Virus record (IMG/VR): IMGVR_UViG_3300037248_000234
Span: 1-30,204 of that record
DNA: 30,204 bases
DNA from: a virus
Strand: one strand, 5' to 3'
Part shown: positions 7,842 through 14,362 of the stretch, one piece after another
Numbering within the stretch: the stretch's first letter is position 1
How the letters are laid out: each line of letters starts with the position of its first letter
Notes under the pieces: model-generated
What the model was told of the DNA's origin: nothing
The model's input: the letters and a program-made list of their open reading frames with translations, nothing else
The model's database searches: none
Made by a program: the position numbers and the translations under genes

Positions 7842-7891
7842 GGGCAGCCGTCCCTGGCCGGGCGTGCACCCTGGCTAAGGCGGCTGCGCAG

Positions 7892-7965
7892 CGCGGGGTG
7901 GAGCAGTTCGGCAGCTCGCCGGGCTCATAACCCGGAGGTCACGAGTTCAAATCTCGTCCCCGCTA
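7892..7965 (+). tRNA. Initiator tRNA, anticodon CAT (tRNA-fMet)
   Basis: Complete cloverleaf of 74 nt without encoded CCA. Acceptor strands CGCGGGG (7892-7898) and CCCCGCT (7958-7964) leave the first pair (C1 with T72) unpaired, a hallmark of bacterial initiator tRNA. The D stem is GAGC/GCTC. The anticodon arm CCGGG-CTCATAA-CCCGG carries the three consecutive G-C pairs typical of initiators. The variable loop is AGGTC and the T arm is ACGAG-TTCAAAT-CTCGT. It closely resembles the actinobacterial initiator tRNA. It lies 130 bp after the portal gene with no other tRNA of standard order near it. Confidence 0.93.
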
Positions 7966-8029
7966 CGAGGGCCGGCCGTCTCCCTCACCCCAAGACGGCA
8001 AGTACGGGGCTGATCATCCCGTGCGGCGG

Positions 8030-8066
8030 GAGGCCGGGAGCGGGATCGGGTGCTGCTCCCGGCCTC
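8030..8066. terminator. Bidirectional terminator hairpin
   Basis: Perfect 12-bp inverted repeat GAGGCCGGGAGC (8030-8041) and GCTCCCGGCCTC (8055-8066) with a 13-nt loop, followed by a pyrimidine-rich TTCCTGTCT on the plus strand. It lies between the rightward tRNA gene and the convergent end of the BldC-like gene, so it can end both transcripts. Confidence 0.75.
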
Positions 8067-8073
8067 TTCCTGT

Positions 8074-8268
8074 CTAGTGCGGCAGCGGCACGCCGTTCAG
8101 GATGGCGCGGACCTCGGATTCCCGGTAGCGGCGGTGGCCGCCGAGCGTCCGGATCGAGGTGAGCTTGCCGGCTTTCGCCCACCGGGTGACCGTTTTCGGG
8201 TCAACCCTGAACATGGCGGCGACCTCTGCCGGCGTGAGCAGAGCCTCGGACTCGACTGTGCGTGGCAT
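8074..8268 (-). CDS. bldC: BldC-like MerR-family DNA-binding regulator, 64 aa
   Basis: A 64-residue protein that is almost a single winged-helix domain: LLTPAEVAAMFRVDPKTVT, then RWAKAGKLTSIRTLGGHRRY, then a short C-terminal helix. Through this core it is nearly the same as the host regulator BldC (about 68 residues), which binds promoter DNA as head-to-tail repeats and controls development in Streptomyces. I chose the ATG at 8268 because AAAGGA lies just upstream and the protein then begins like BldC; an upstream in-frame ATG at 8319 would add 17 unlike residues. It is transcribed leftward, divergent from the 8409 gene, with a 140-bp shared regulatory gap, and ends against the terminator hairpin. 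It may control phage or host promoters; targets are unknown. Excisionases have a related fold, but the match is to BldC. Confidence 0.9.
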   Translation of the reverse strand: MPRTVESEALLTPAEVAAMFRVDPKTVTRWAKAGKLTSIRTLGGHRRYRESEVRAILNGVPLPH

Positions 8269-8371
8269 GAGCTGTCCTTTCCTCGTCCCGATGGTGACTC
8301 TAACGGCACAGCCTGCCACGGCAGTACTGATTCGGAAAAGGCGTCCGTGGTACTACATGATGGCCGGGACC

Positions 8372-8400
8372 TTTGCACCCGGTAATGGTTGTGCTAGCTT
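8372..8400 (+). promoter_or_regulatory. Promoter of the 8409 gene, divergent from the BldC-like gene
   Basis: TTTGCA (8372-8377), a 17-bp spacer and TAGCTT (8395-8400), eight bases before an ATG at 8409. The -35 matches four of six consensus bases. The resulting transcript would have almost no leader before 8409, or a 35-nt leader before the ATG at 8442. Confidence 0.4.
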
Positions 8401-8408
8401 CCTGGGTC

Positions 8409-8687
8409 ATGAGGAGAATCTGCCCGGAGGAGCCGTCCTCCATGGTCCGGATCCTGGCGCCCGGCGAGGCCCCCTCGCAGGAGCTGCTGCCGCTGACACT
8501 GCGCCGGGGCGGCAGCACGCTCTGCTGGCGCCCCGAGCAGCGCGGGATGAAAGTCCACGTCAGCGTCTGGCCGGCCGAGTCCGGCCCGGGCCCGGCGCTG
8601 GGCCGCCTGGTGATGACCCTGGCCCAGTGGCTCGACCTGGCCGCGCTGCTGCACGACAATGGCGGGCATGGAGTTCCTGGCCCGTAA
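8409..8687 (+). CDS. Hypothetical protein, 92 aa (81 aa from a second start)
   Basis: Small soluble protein: beta-rich N-terminal half (LLPLTLRRGGSTLCWRP, MKVHVSVWPAE), then an amphipathic helix (LVMTLAQWLDLAALLHDN). No family recognised. Two starts are possible. ATG 8409 lies directly downstream of a promoter and would be nearly leaderless. ATG 8442 has GGAGGAG (8426-8432) upstream, but this purine run is locked in a perfect hairpin GGAGGA-GCCG-TCCTCC (8426-8441) that ends at the ATG. The gene overlaps the next one by 29 bp. Confidence 0.65.
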   Translation: MRRICPEEPSSMVRILAPGEAPSQELLPLTLRRGGSTLCWRPEQRGMKVHVSVWPAESGPGPALGRLVMTLAQWLDLAALLHDNGGHGVPGP

Positions 8688-8904
8688 CTTCCGGTACACC
8701 CTGTGCCAGGGCCCGGACGCCCCGGTGTACTACCATGGCCACGCCGACATCATGGAGACGGCGCCGGATGAGGCGCACTGGTCGGATGTGCACTGCGCGC
8801 ACGAGCACGAGACGCCGGAGCGGGCGGTCGCCTGCATCCGCGTCCTGGCCGGCGAGGAGGTGGCGCGCCTGCGGCGTACCCGGAGCCTGCACAGCAGCGC
8901 CTGA
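8659..8904 (+). CDS. Hypothetical protein, 81 aa
   Basis: Short protein rich in His, Asp and Glu (VYYHGHADIMETAPDEAHWSDVHCAHEHETPE), followed by a helix RAVACIRVLAGEEVARLRR. The His/Cys content suggests possible metal binding, which is only a guess. It overlaps the preceding gene by 29 bp; an ATG at 8668 is an alternative start. Its TGA stop (8902-8904) lies inside the first unit of the 43-nt repeat array, so the repeat has supplied or replaced the end of the gene. Confidence 0.65.
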   Translation: MAGMEFLARNFRYTLCQGPDAPVYYHGHADIMETAPDEAHWSDVHCAHEHETPERAVACIRVLAGEEVARLRRTRSLHSSA

Positions 8905-9160
8905 CCAGGCCTAAGGACTGACGCCCCGGCCCGAGAATCATCGCCTGACCAGGCCTGAGGACGGACGCCGGGCTCTTAAACGAGCGCCACGCAGGCTCTG
9001 CGATCTGCGCCCCGGCTCTGGTGCCATCGCCCGGGAAGGCCTATGAGGAGACGCCGGGGCTCAGTATGGAGCGCCCGGGAGGGCCTGAGGTCGTGCGCCC
9101 CGGCTGCTCTGCCGGGTTCGCCCTGCCAGGCTCTGTCCGGCGACGCAGCCGGGGCGCGCC
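8897..9160 (+). repeat. Array of six degenerate 43-47 nt tandem repeats
   Basis: Units start at 8897, 8941, 8984, 9027, 9071 and 9118. Each begins (T/G)CGCC, usually followed by AGGCCT or GGGCCT, then GAGGA or similar, then GACGCC or TGCGCC, a GGCTC-like block and a short A-containing tail. Units 1 and 2 share CGCCTGACCAGGCCT followed by AAGGAC or GAGGAC. The array fills nearly the whole gap between the 8659 gene and the 9179 gene. There are no unique spacers of constant length, so it is not a CRISPR array. A second array of the family is at 16940-17132. Confidence 0.75.
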
Positions 9161-9178
9161 CGGCAGCGATGAAAGGCT

Positions 9179-12100
9179 ATGCAGCGCCAGGCAGCCCGGC
9201 ACCAGACAGCGCGGACCGCTGGTGTCCGCTCCGAGGATTACTGGGACCATCAGCCCGGCCAGCGGGTGATGACCTGCGACGGGTACCCGGGACGGGTCTC
9301 AGCGGTCCGGGACGGGCCGTTCCCCGGCTCGGAGGACTACGAGGTCGTCCTGGACGGCGGCCTCGGCGGCGGCATCTACAGCTCCGGCCAGCTGCGGCCT
9401 GTCAGTGCCTCCCCGGCCACTGCCGCCGCGCACGAGTCATCCGAGGTCCATACAGCGGACCTGGATTACCCGGAGCTGGGCTCGGTCCTCTTCGACCGCC
9501 CGGATCCGGCCACGCACCCCGGGCACCCGTTCGCAAAATCGGCTACGACGATCAACGGCGAGCAGATCGATCATCACGGTGATGCGCCCGACGAGGTCCG
9601 GGCCGCAGGCCCCAACGACTACGACAGCCGCTCGACCGAGGGCGACGGCGACGAGGAATTCAACTCGCCCCTGTCCAGGGCCGACCAGAAGCGCTACGAC
9701 GCCGCCCAGTCGATGACCTACCAGTCGGCTCCCGGCGGCATGCCCCCGGTCGCCGCAGCGCTCGGCCGGGTAGACGAGCGCATGGCCGAGCGGCACCTGC
9801 TGAACCAGCACGGCTGGACGCCGGGATCGGTCCACCGGGCGGCGGAGTCCGGCGACCTGCTGTCGGACCTGCACATCGCCCTGCACGATGCCGGGGCCGC
9901 GAACCATGATCACGATGGTCCTGACCTGCCGCATGAGGCAGCCTTTGAGGTGACGGCCCGCTGGTCGGACGTGCTGGCCAAGGCAAGGCGGATCCGGGCC
10001 GAGGGCCGCGTCCGCATCACGCTGGCCCGCCGGGACATGACGATCGGCGAGGTCAAGGGCGACCACCACGTCTATGAAACCGGCATCCAGCACACGGCCG
10101 GGCGCGCGGACATCGGCTACTGGAGTTGCGGCTGTAAATGGGCATCATGGCATCAAGCTGCAGTAAAACGGTACAGAGACTATTCAGGCAGGCCATGCAG
10201 CCACGTGATGGCGCTGCATCTTGAGGCGCAGTCGCGCGGGCGCCAGCGCGTGCTCGGCCCGGCCGGGGGAGAGAACAAGCCCCCGAAGCCGGAGTGGGTG
10301 CCGTCCAGGGTCGTCGTGAACTGGGACATCGATGACCAGCGCAATGAGTTCGCGAGGTCGTCCGGAGCCCGGCTGGGTCACTCGGACGACCCGGCTTTCG
10401 ACCATCCGGACGACTCTGATGATCTGGACTACTACGACACGCCGCAGGGCAACTCCTGGAAGGGCACAGGCGACTGGGCGCATCTGAGCGAGCCCGCCCC
10501 GGAGCCGTACGCCGCCCGGCACCGGGATGCTAGCCTGGATCCGGCCGGTTCTGATAACCCCGTCTCACCGGACCTGATAGCCCGCACCGGCCCTGCTGCC
10601 AGCGCCCTCACAGGCCGAACTATGCCCGCCGGCTTTCTTCCGAGCGCCTCACCAGGCCGAATGGCCAGTGCCGGTATATCCGCTCTCGGGTCAGCAAACG
10701 ACCCCTGGGGCGATTCGGGCCTCCACATCCAGGTCGAGAACAAGCCCTACGGCGCGACGTCTCCCCCGAACAAGTGGGAGTCGCCTGCCTCGGCCGGCTT
10801 CCTGTCGGCCGCTGACCCGGTGGGCTGGGGCGACATCGAGGCGTTCCCGGACGCGAATACCAGGGCCCCGAGGAACACCGGCTCCCGGCATGGCGTGGTG
10901 CTCGACAAGCCGGAGACGCCGTACGGCGGGGTCCCGGCCGAGCCGGAGAACAGCTCGCACGCGGGCCCGGCCGGGGGCGCGAACGGCCCGCTCTCGCCGA
11001 AAGACCCGGACGGCATGTCATCAACCTCGTCCCTGCACGAGGCCATGCTCTGCCTGGCCATGGAGATCGGCACCCAGGACGACGGCGGGACCGGCCACGA
11101 CCCGGCCGGCTACACCGGGGACACCGCCGAGCTGCACGGCCGTCCTGAGCCTGCGCTGCCCGAGACGACGGGCGGCCTGCCCGGGCAGAACCCGGCGTGG
11201 CCCGGCGATGACGGCGGGAAGAAAATGCCGCCGCCGCCCCCGGCGGAGCAGGCTGAGCAGGACCGGCTGCACGCGGCGTTCTGGGATGCCATGGATCACC
11301 CCCCGGCGAAGACCGCCGAGCGCACGATGTCCGACGAGCAGGCCCGTGCGGCCGACGCCGGGAAGTACGCCCACTGCGGCAACTGCGGCTACCGGGGCCC
11401 GGCTCACTCCGGGAATCAGTTCGTCTGCCCGTCCTGCGGCCAGAACGCGATCGACCAGCTGGGACCGTTCGAGCACGTGGGCGCATTGTGGGGCGATCAC
11501 CTGTGGACGACCGCCCAGGGCACCCCCGGGGACCAGGGCGATCAGATGGACAGCCAGATGGCTACCGGCAACCCGGTCGGTGCTCAGACGGCCAACCCGG
11601 CGATGAACCCGTCCGGCCCCGAGCCGATCGCGCCGACGCAGAACAGCTCCCCGGCCATGGCCGGCCCGATGCCGCCGATGCCGGCTGCCACCGCCCTGCC
11701 GCCGACGATCGCCCTCTGGCATCTGGCCGGTGACGACGACGGCGACCAGGAGCTGGGCCCGCTGGCCACGCCCGCCCAGAGCAGCTCGGGCTACCAGCCC
11801 GATGCCACCTCGGGCGAGGATGACGCGAAGCCCGACATGAGCGTGACCGGCGCCTGGTACGGCAGCATCATGGCCGGCACCGAGCGGGCCGGGGGTCCCG
11901 ACTACGCCTCGCCGGGCGGCGGCGATGACGCCCCGCCGGGGGGTCAGTACGGCGGCCCCGGCACGGGCCAGCATGACGAGGACCTGTCGCCGGAAGATAC
12001 TTCCATCCAGACCGTGGGCTATACGGCTCCGGGCGATCTATACAAGTTCTATAACTCATCCCGGTCCGCAGCAGTCCAGGAGTCGGGCGGCAATGACGAG

Positions 12101-12439
12101 ATCAGCGAGCCCCAGCTGCGCACCGATGACCTGCTCGGCGACCAGACCTCGGGCACGGGCGAGCAGCTGAGCCTCGGGTCGCTGCACGGCATCCCTTTCC
12201 GGGGCGAGGGCACCTCAGACGGCGACATCGCCAAGGCTGCCCGGATGGCCCTGCAGAAGCTCTCGATGGACACGTTCACCGATGCTGAGGCGCGCGAGCT
12301 GATCAATGAGGGCCGGGGGAAGCGGGCGTCTAATCTGGACCAGCTTGATCTGGAAGGGACGCATTTCAAGGAGCTGGAGGCTAAGTTCCTGGAAGCGGGC
12401 CTTGATCCTGATGACGATGTGATCTGGCTGTCTGCCTGA
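9179..12439 (+). CDS. SWIM zinc-finger virion-associated protein, 1086 aa
   Basis: Long, largely disordered protein. Residues 24-75 form a small beta-rich module (GQRVMTCDGYPGRVSAV ... YEVVLDGGLGGGIYSSGQL) that I know from actinophage head-region proteins. A SWIM motif is clear: C317-G-C319 and C340-S-H342. A zinc ribbon has pairs C733/C736 and C750/C753. Between them are Pro, Gly, Asp and Ser-rich segments, including 14-residue repeats at about 461-502. The last 60 residues are helical and charged and end VIWLSA. SWIM domains bind DNA or proteins; here the role is unknown. The start is the first ATG after an in-frame stop; its ribosome-binding site is poor (GAAAGG only 2 nt upstream). It lies between the portal and protease genes, so it is likely a head or ejected protein. 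Codon use fits its neighbours except for an AT-rich patch over the SWIM motif. Confidence 0.8.
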   Translation: MQRQAARHQTARTAGVRSEDYWDHQPGQRVMTCDGYPGRVSAVRDGPFPGSEDYEVVLDGGLGGGIYSSGQLRPVSASPATAAAHESSEVHTADLDYPELGSVLFDRPDPATHPGHPFAKSATTINGEQIDHHGDAPDEVRAAGPNDYDSRSTEGDGDEEFNSPLSRADQKRYDAAQSMTYQSAPGGMPPVAAALGRVDERMAERHLLNQHGWTPGSVHRAAESGDLLSDLHIALHDAGAANHDHDGPDLPHEAAFEVTARWSDVLAKARRIRAEGRVRITLARRDMTIGEVKGDHHVYETGIQHTAGRADIGYWSCGCKWASWHQAAVKRYRDYSGRPCSHVMALHLEAQSRGRQRVLGPAGGENKPPKPEWVPSRVVVNWDIDDQRNEFARSSGARLGHSDDPAFDHPDDSDDLDYYDTPQGNSWKGTGDWAHLSEPAPEPYAARHRDASLDPAGSDNPVSPDLIARTGPAASALTGRTMPAGFLPSASPGRMASAGISALGSANDPWGDSGLHIQVENKPYGATSPPNKWESPASAGFLSAADPVGWGDIEAFPDANTRAPRNTGSRHGVVLDKPETPYGGVPAEPENSSHAGPAGGANGPLSPKDPDGMSSTSSLHEAMLCLAMEIGTQDDGGTGHDPAGYTGDTAELHGRPEPALPETTGGLPGQNPAWPGDDGGKKMPPPPPAEQAEQDRLHAAFWDAMDHPPAKTAERTMSDEQARAADAGKYAHCGNCGYRGPAHSGNQFVCPSCGQNAIDQLGPFEHVGALWGDHLWTTAQGTPGDQGDQMDSQMATGNPVGAQTANPAMNPSGPEPIAPTQNSSPAMAGPMPPMPAATALPPTIALWHLAGDDDGDQELGPLATPAQSSSGYQPDATSGEDDAKPDMSVTGAWYGSIMAGTERAGGPDYASPGGGDDAPPGGQYGGPGTGQHDEDLSPEDTSIQTVGYTAPGDLYKFYNSSRSAAVQESGGNDEISEPQLRTDDLLGDQTSGTGEQLSLGSLHGIPFRGEGTSDGDIAKAARMALQKLSMDTFTDAEARELINEGRGKRASNLDQLDLEGTHFKELEAKFLEAGLDPDDDVIWLSA
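10560..10685 (+). repeat. Three 42-nt in-frame repeats inside the SWIM gene
   Basis: Units at 10560, 10602 and 10644, each exactly 42 nt. The last two open GCGCC, then CTCACAGGCCGAA or TCACCAGGCCGAA, then TGCC(C)GCCGG-like text, closely recalling the intergenic 43-nt family. They encode SALTGRTMPAGFLP and SASPGRMASAGISA. The 42-nt period preserves the frame. Confidence 0.55.
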
Positions 12440-12492
12440 CGCCCCTGCTGCTGTCCGGTGTCCTCCCCCGATGAACCTGGAGAGGGGGAGAC

Positions 12493-13224
12493 ATGAGCGG
12501 ACTGCTGCACGGGCCCTGGCCGCCGGGCAAGCGCAGTCTCCTGGTTATGTGCCTCGCCTTCACCATCTTCGGCCTCTCGCTGATCTTCCAGCCGCACCGC
12601 TGGGCATCCACCCCGGCCTACCACGTGCTGCTGGAGATCTTCCGGGCGCAGGTCTGGGGGGTCCTGTTCCTGGCGGCCGGCCTCAGCATGGGCGCCGCTG
12701 CCGGGCAGTGGGCGGCGCACCGCTGGGTGTCAAAGGCAGTGCTGCCGCTGAGCCTCGCGCTGACCATGGGCTGGGCACTGGCATTCGTCGTGCGCTACCT
12801 GACGAACACGAGTACCACGCCGGAGACCTGGGTCAGCTGGGGCGTCTTTGCCTACGTGCTCCTGACCGTCGCCTTCACGGCCGCTGAGCTGCCGGCCCCG
12901 CCGCCGCCTCCTCCCCGGCTGGAGATCGCCGAGACTCAGCATTTCCGGGAGGCCGTCAGCCGGGTGCTCGATGCGGCGGCCGGGGAGCAGACAGCCACCC
13001 TGATGCACATCCTGGAGCAGAGCTGGGTCCGCTACCACGATGCGATCAGCGATGCCTGCACGGATTACGGGCAGGCGCTGCAGGCCATCGTCCCGCCGGG
13101 CGCGATGCCAGCCGGGGAGGACCTGGCCGGGCAGGCGCTGGCCGAGGCCCGCAACGCGCTGCTGCGGGCCGAGGAGGCCTATGCCCGGGCGATGTCGGAG
13201 CCGCCGCCTGCCGCTCTCCCGTGA
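12493..13224 (+). CDS. Four-span membrane protein with cytoplasmic helical tail, 243 aa
   Basis: Four hydrophobic segments at about residues 15-33, 54-75, 82-103 and 113-133, then a proline run (PAPPPPPP, about 135-142) and a charged helical tail of 100 residues with Ala/Glu repeats. No recognised family. It opens a set of seven overlapping genes, several with membrane spans or coiled coils, which suggests a membrane complex. GGGGGAG (12484-12490) is a strong ribosome-binding site, but CTCCCCC at 12463-12469 can pair with it. Lysis (holin-like) or envelope-modifying roles are possible; the size is large for a holin. Confidence 0.8.
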   Translation: MSGLLHGPWPPGKRSLLVMCLAFTIFGLSLIFQPHRWASTPAYHVLLEIFRAQVWGVLFLAAGLSMGAAAGQWAAHRWVSKAVLPLSLALTMGWALAFVVRYLTNTSTTPETWVSWGVFAYVLLTVAFTAAELPAPPPPPPRLEIAETQHFREAVSRVLDAAAGEQTATLMHILEQSWVRYHDAISDACTDYGQALQAIVPPGAMPAGEDLAGQALAEARNALLRAEEAYARAMSEPPPAALP

Positions 13225-13571
13225 GCATGCTCGCGCTCGTGCTCGCGGCGGGCGGGACCCCGGTCTCGGTCACCGTCATCACCGAGATCGTCGGGGCGGC
13301 CGGCGTGATCGCCTCGGCGGTTGTTACCCCGCTGGTCATGGGCCGCCGCCGGGCGGCAAAGGAGAAGCTGTCCGCTGCGGTGTCCACGGCGGTGAACAGC
13401 AGTGACCTCACCCTGGCCGGCTGGACGGCCCTCAACGGCGCGCTGCAGGAGGAGATCCGGCGGCTGCAGGGCGTCCAGGAGAGGATGCAGCACCGCATCG
13501 ACCAGCTGGAAGGGGAGATCGAGTCTCTCCAGGGCCTGCTCCGCAGGCTGCCGGCGCAGGGGGGCTCCTGA
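13221..13571 (+). CDS. Single-span membrane protein with coiled coil, 116 aa
   Basis: GTG at 13221 overlaps the previous stop (GTGA); an ATG at 13227 is the alternative. Residues 15-40 form one hydrophobic span, followed by a basic stop-transfer (GRRRAAKEK) and from about 65 to 112 a coiled coil with repeated Leu/Ile/Gln (LQEEIRRLQGVQERM, IDQLEGEIESLQGLL). The layout suits a spanin-like or oligomeric membrane anchor, but no lipobox or family match supports a specific name. Confidence 0.75.
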   Translation: MSMLALVLAAGGTPVSVTVITEIVGAAGVIASAVVTPLVMGRRRAAKEKLSAAVSTAVNSSDLTLAGWTALNGALQEEIRRLQGVQERMQHRIDQLEGEIESLQGLLRRLPAQGGS

Positions 13572-13771
13572 TGATAGCGAACGGCTCGGGCCCGGAGGCT
13601 TTCCGGAAGCCGCTGAGCGTGAGCACATGGGCGGAGCTGAACCGGGACCTGCAGGCCGAGGTCGAGAAGCTGAAGGCCGACCAGGAGGCGATCGGGCTGC
13701 GGGTGGAGCAGCTGGAGGGCCGGGTCCGGCAGCTGGCCCTGGATATCCTGCTGGGAGGCGGCGGTGCCTAG
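13571..13771 (+). CDS. Coiled-coil protein, 66 aa
   Basis: The ATG at 13571 overlaps the last base of the preceding stop. After a 20-residue leader the protein is one continuous coiled coil (LNRDLQAEVEKLKADQEAI, then LRVEQLEGRVRQLALDI) with a Gly-rich end. It resembles the C-terminal coil of the preceding protein, so the two may pair. No membrane segment. Function unknown. Confidence 0.7.
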   Translation: MIANGSGPEAFRKPLSVSTWAELNRDLQAEVEKLKADQEAIGLRVEQLEGRVRQLALDILLGGGGA

Positions 13772-14093
13772 CCTGGAGCTGGTGTTCCTGCTGGTGAGCT
13801 GCCTGTCCCTGATGCTGCAGGTACTGTCCTACGTCCGGCTGGTGGCGCAGCGGGCGCGCAATGATGCCGAGGAGATCGCCGGCGGCGGGTATACCCGGAC
13901 TGTTCTGTGCCGGGTGCTGGCGGCGACGGTGTACGTGGTGGTGGCCGCCGTTCAGCTGGCCGGCGACGGCTCGCTGACCCCGGAGGCGCTGATCGTGTTC
14001 AGTTCCATCCAGGTGCTGTGGCAGCTTAACTCGCTGCAGGACATCCGGGTGAAACGGCAGCTCGGGGAGCTGGGGGGAGATCATGTCCAGTGA
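13764..14093 (+). CDS. Small membrane protein, 109 aa
   Basis: GTG start overlapping the previous gene by 8 bp. Hydrophobic segments at about 4-27, 46-67 and 75-91 separated by a charged loop (AQRARNDAEEI), with a charged C terminus (DIRVKRQLGELGGDH). Size and topology would fit a holin-like protein, but no lysin gene is nearby and similarity is only in shape. It overlaps the next gene by 11 bp. Confidence 0.7.
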   Translation: MPSLELVFLLVSCLSLMLQVLSYVRLVAQRARNDAEEIAGGGYTRTVLCRVLAATVYVVVAAVQLAGDGSLTPEALIVFSSIQVLWQLNSLQDIRVKRQLGELGGDHVQ

Positions 14094-14274
14094 GGAGGCC
14101 CGGCGGCTGGCCAGGATCGCCGCCGTCAGCGAGGATCTCGACCGGACCCTGGACCGGCTGTTCGCCAGCGTCGGGGAGCTGAAGAAGCTGGCGGCCGGGA
14201 AGGAGACGCCCGATGGTCACGAGAGAGTCCCGGGACCTTGCCGAGGTGCAGAAAGTGACCGGGAGGATGGATGA
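14083..14274 (+). CDS. Small helical protein, 63 aa
   Basis: GGGGAGA upstream of an ATG within the end of the preceding gene. The first 40 residues are helical and contain DLDRTLDRLFASVGELKKL. The last 21 residues overlap the start of the following gene in another frame and look unstructured. The core is clearly related to that next protein (see 14213), so the two are neighbouring duplicates. Confidence 0.6.
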   Translation: MSSEEARRLARIAAVSEDLDRTLDRLFASVGELKKLAAGKETPDGHERVPGPCRGAESDREDG

Positions 14275-14362
14275 GACACTGGACCGGCTGTTCGCCCGGG
14301 TGGCGGACCTGCGGGTGCTGCTGGAGCAGATGGCCGCCGCCGGGAACGGGGGCAGCCCGTGA
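14213..14362 (+). CDS. Small helical protein, 49 aa, paralogue of the previous one
   Basis: Opens at ATG 14213 with AAGGAG upstream (about 7 nt spacing) and ends in a GTGA overlap with the next gene. It contains MDETLDRLFARVADLRVLLE, matching DLDRTLDRLFASVGELKKL of the preceding protein at the same place. It lies in a different frame from it, with a 62-bp overlap. No known family; probably a small coiled helix that associates with its neighbours. Confidence 0.65.
   Translation: MVTRESRDLAEVQKVTGRMDETLDRLFARVADLRVLLEQMAAAGNGGSP

Noticed and set aside
7814-7880. Ordinary second tRNA starting at CACCGGG
   Set aside because: After the D arm the anticodon stem CCTGC finds no partner downstream, and the hairpin at 7857-7875 lacks a T-loop signature; the partners lie upstream instead, which led to the permuted reading.
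8897-9160. CRISPR array
   Set aside because: Units are degenerate along their full length, directly adjacent, and lack conserved repeats alternating with unique spacers; no cas gene.
9043-9582. 179-residue plus-strand frame running through the first repeat array
   Set aside because: It overlaps the SWIM gene by 400 bp and consists of Arg/Pro/Gly-rich text; the frame is open because the repeats have few stops in it.
13764-14093. Definite holin
   Set aside because: The membrane topology would allow it, but there is no lysin gene nearby and no holin family pattern.
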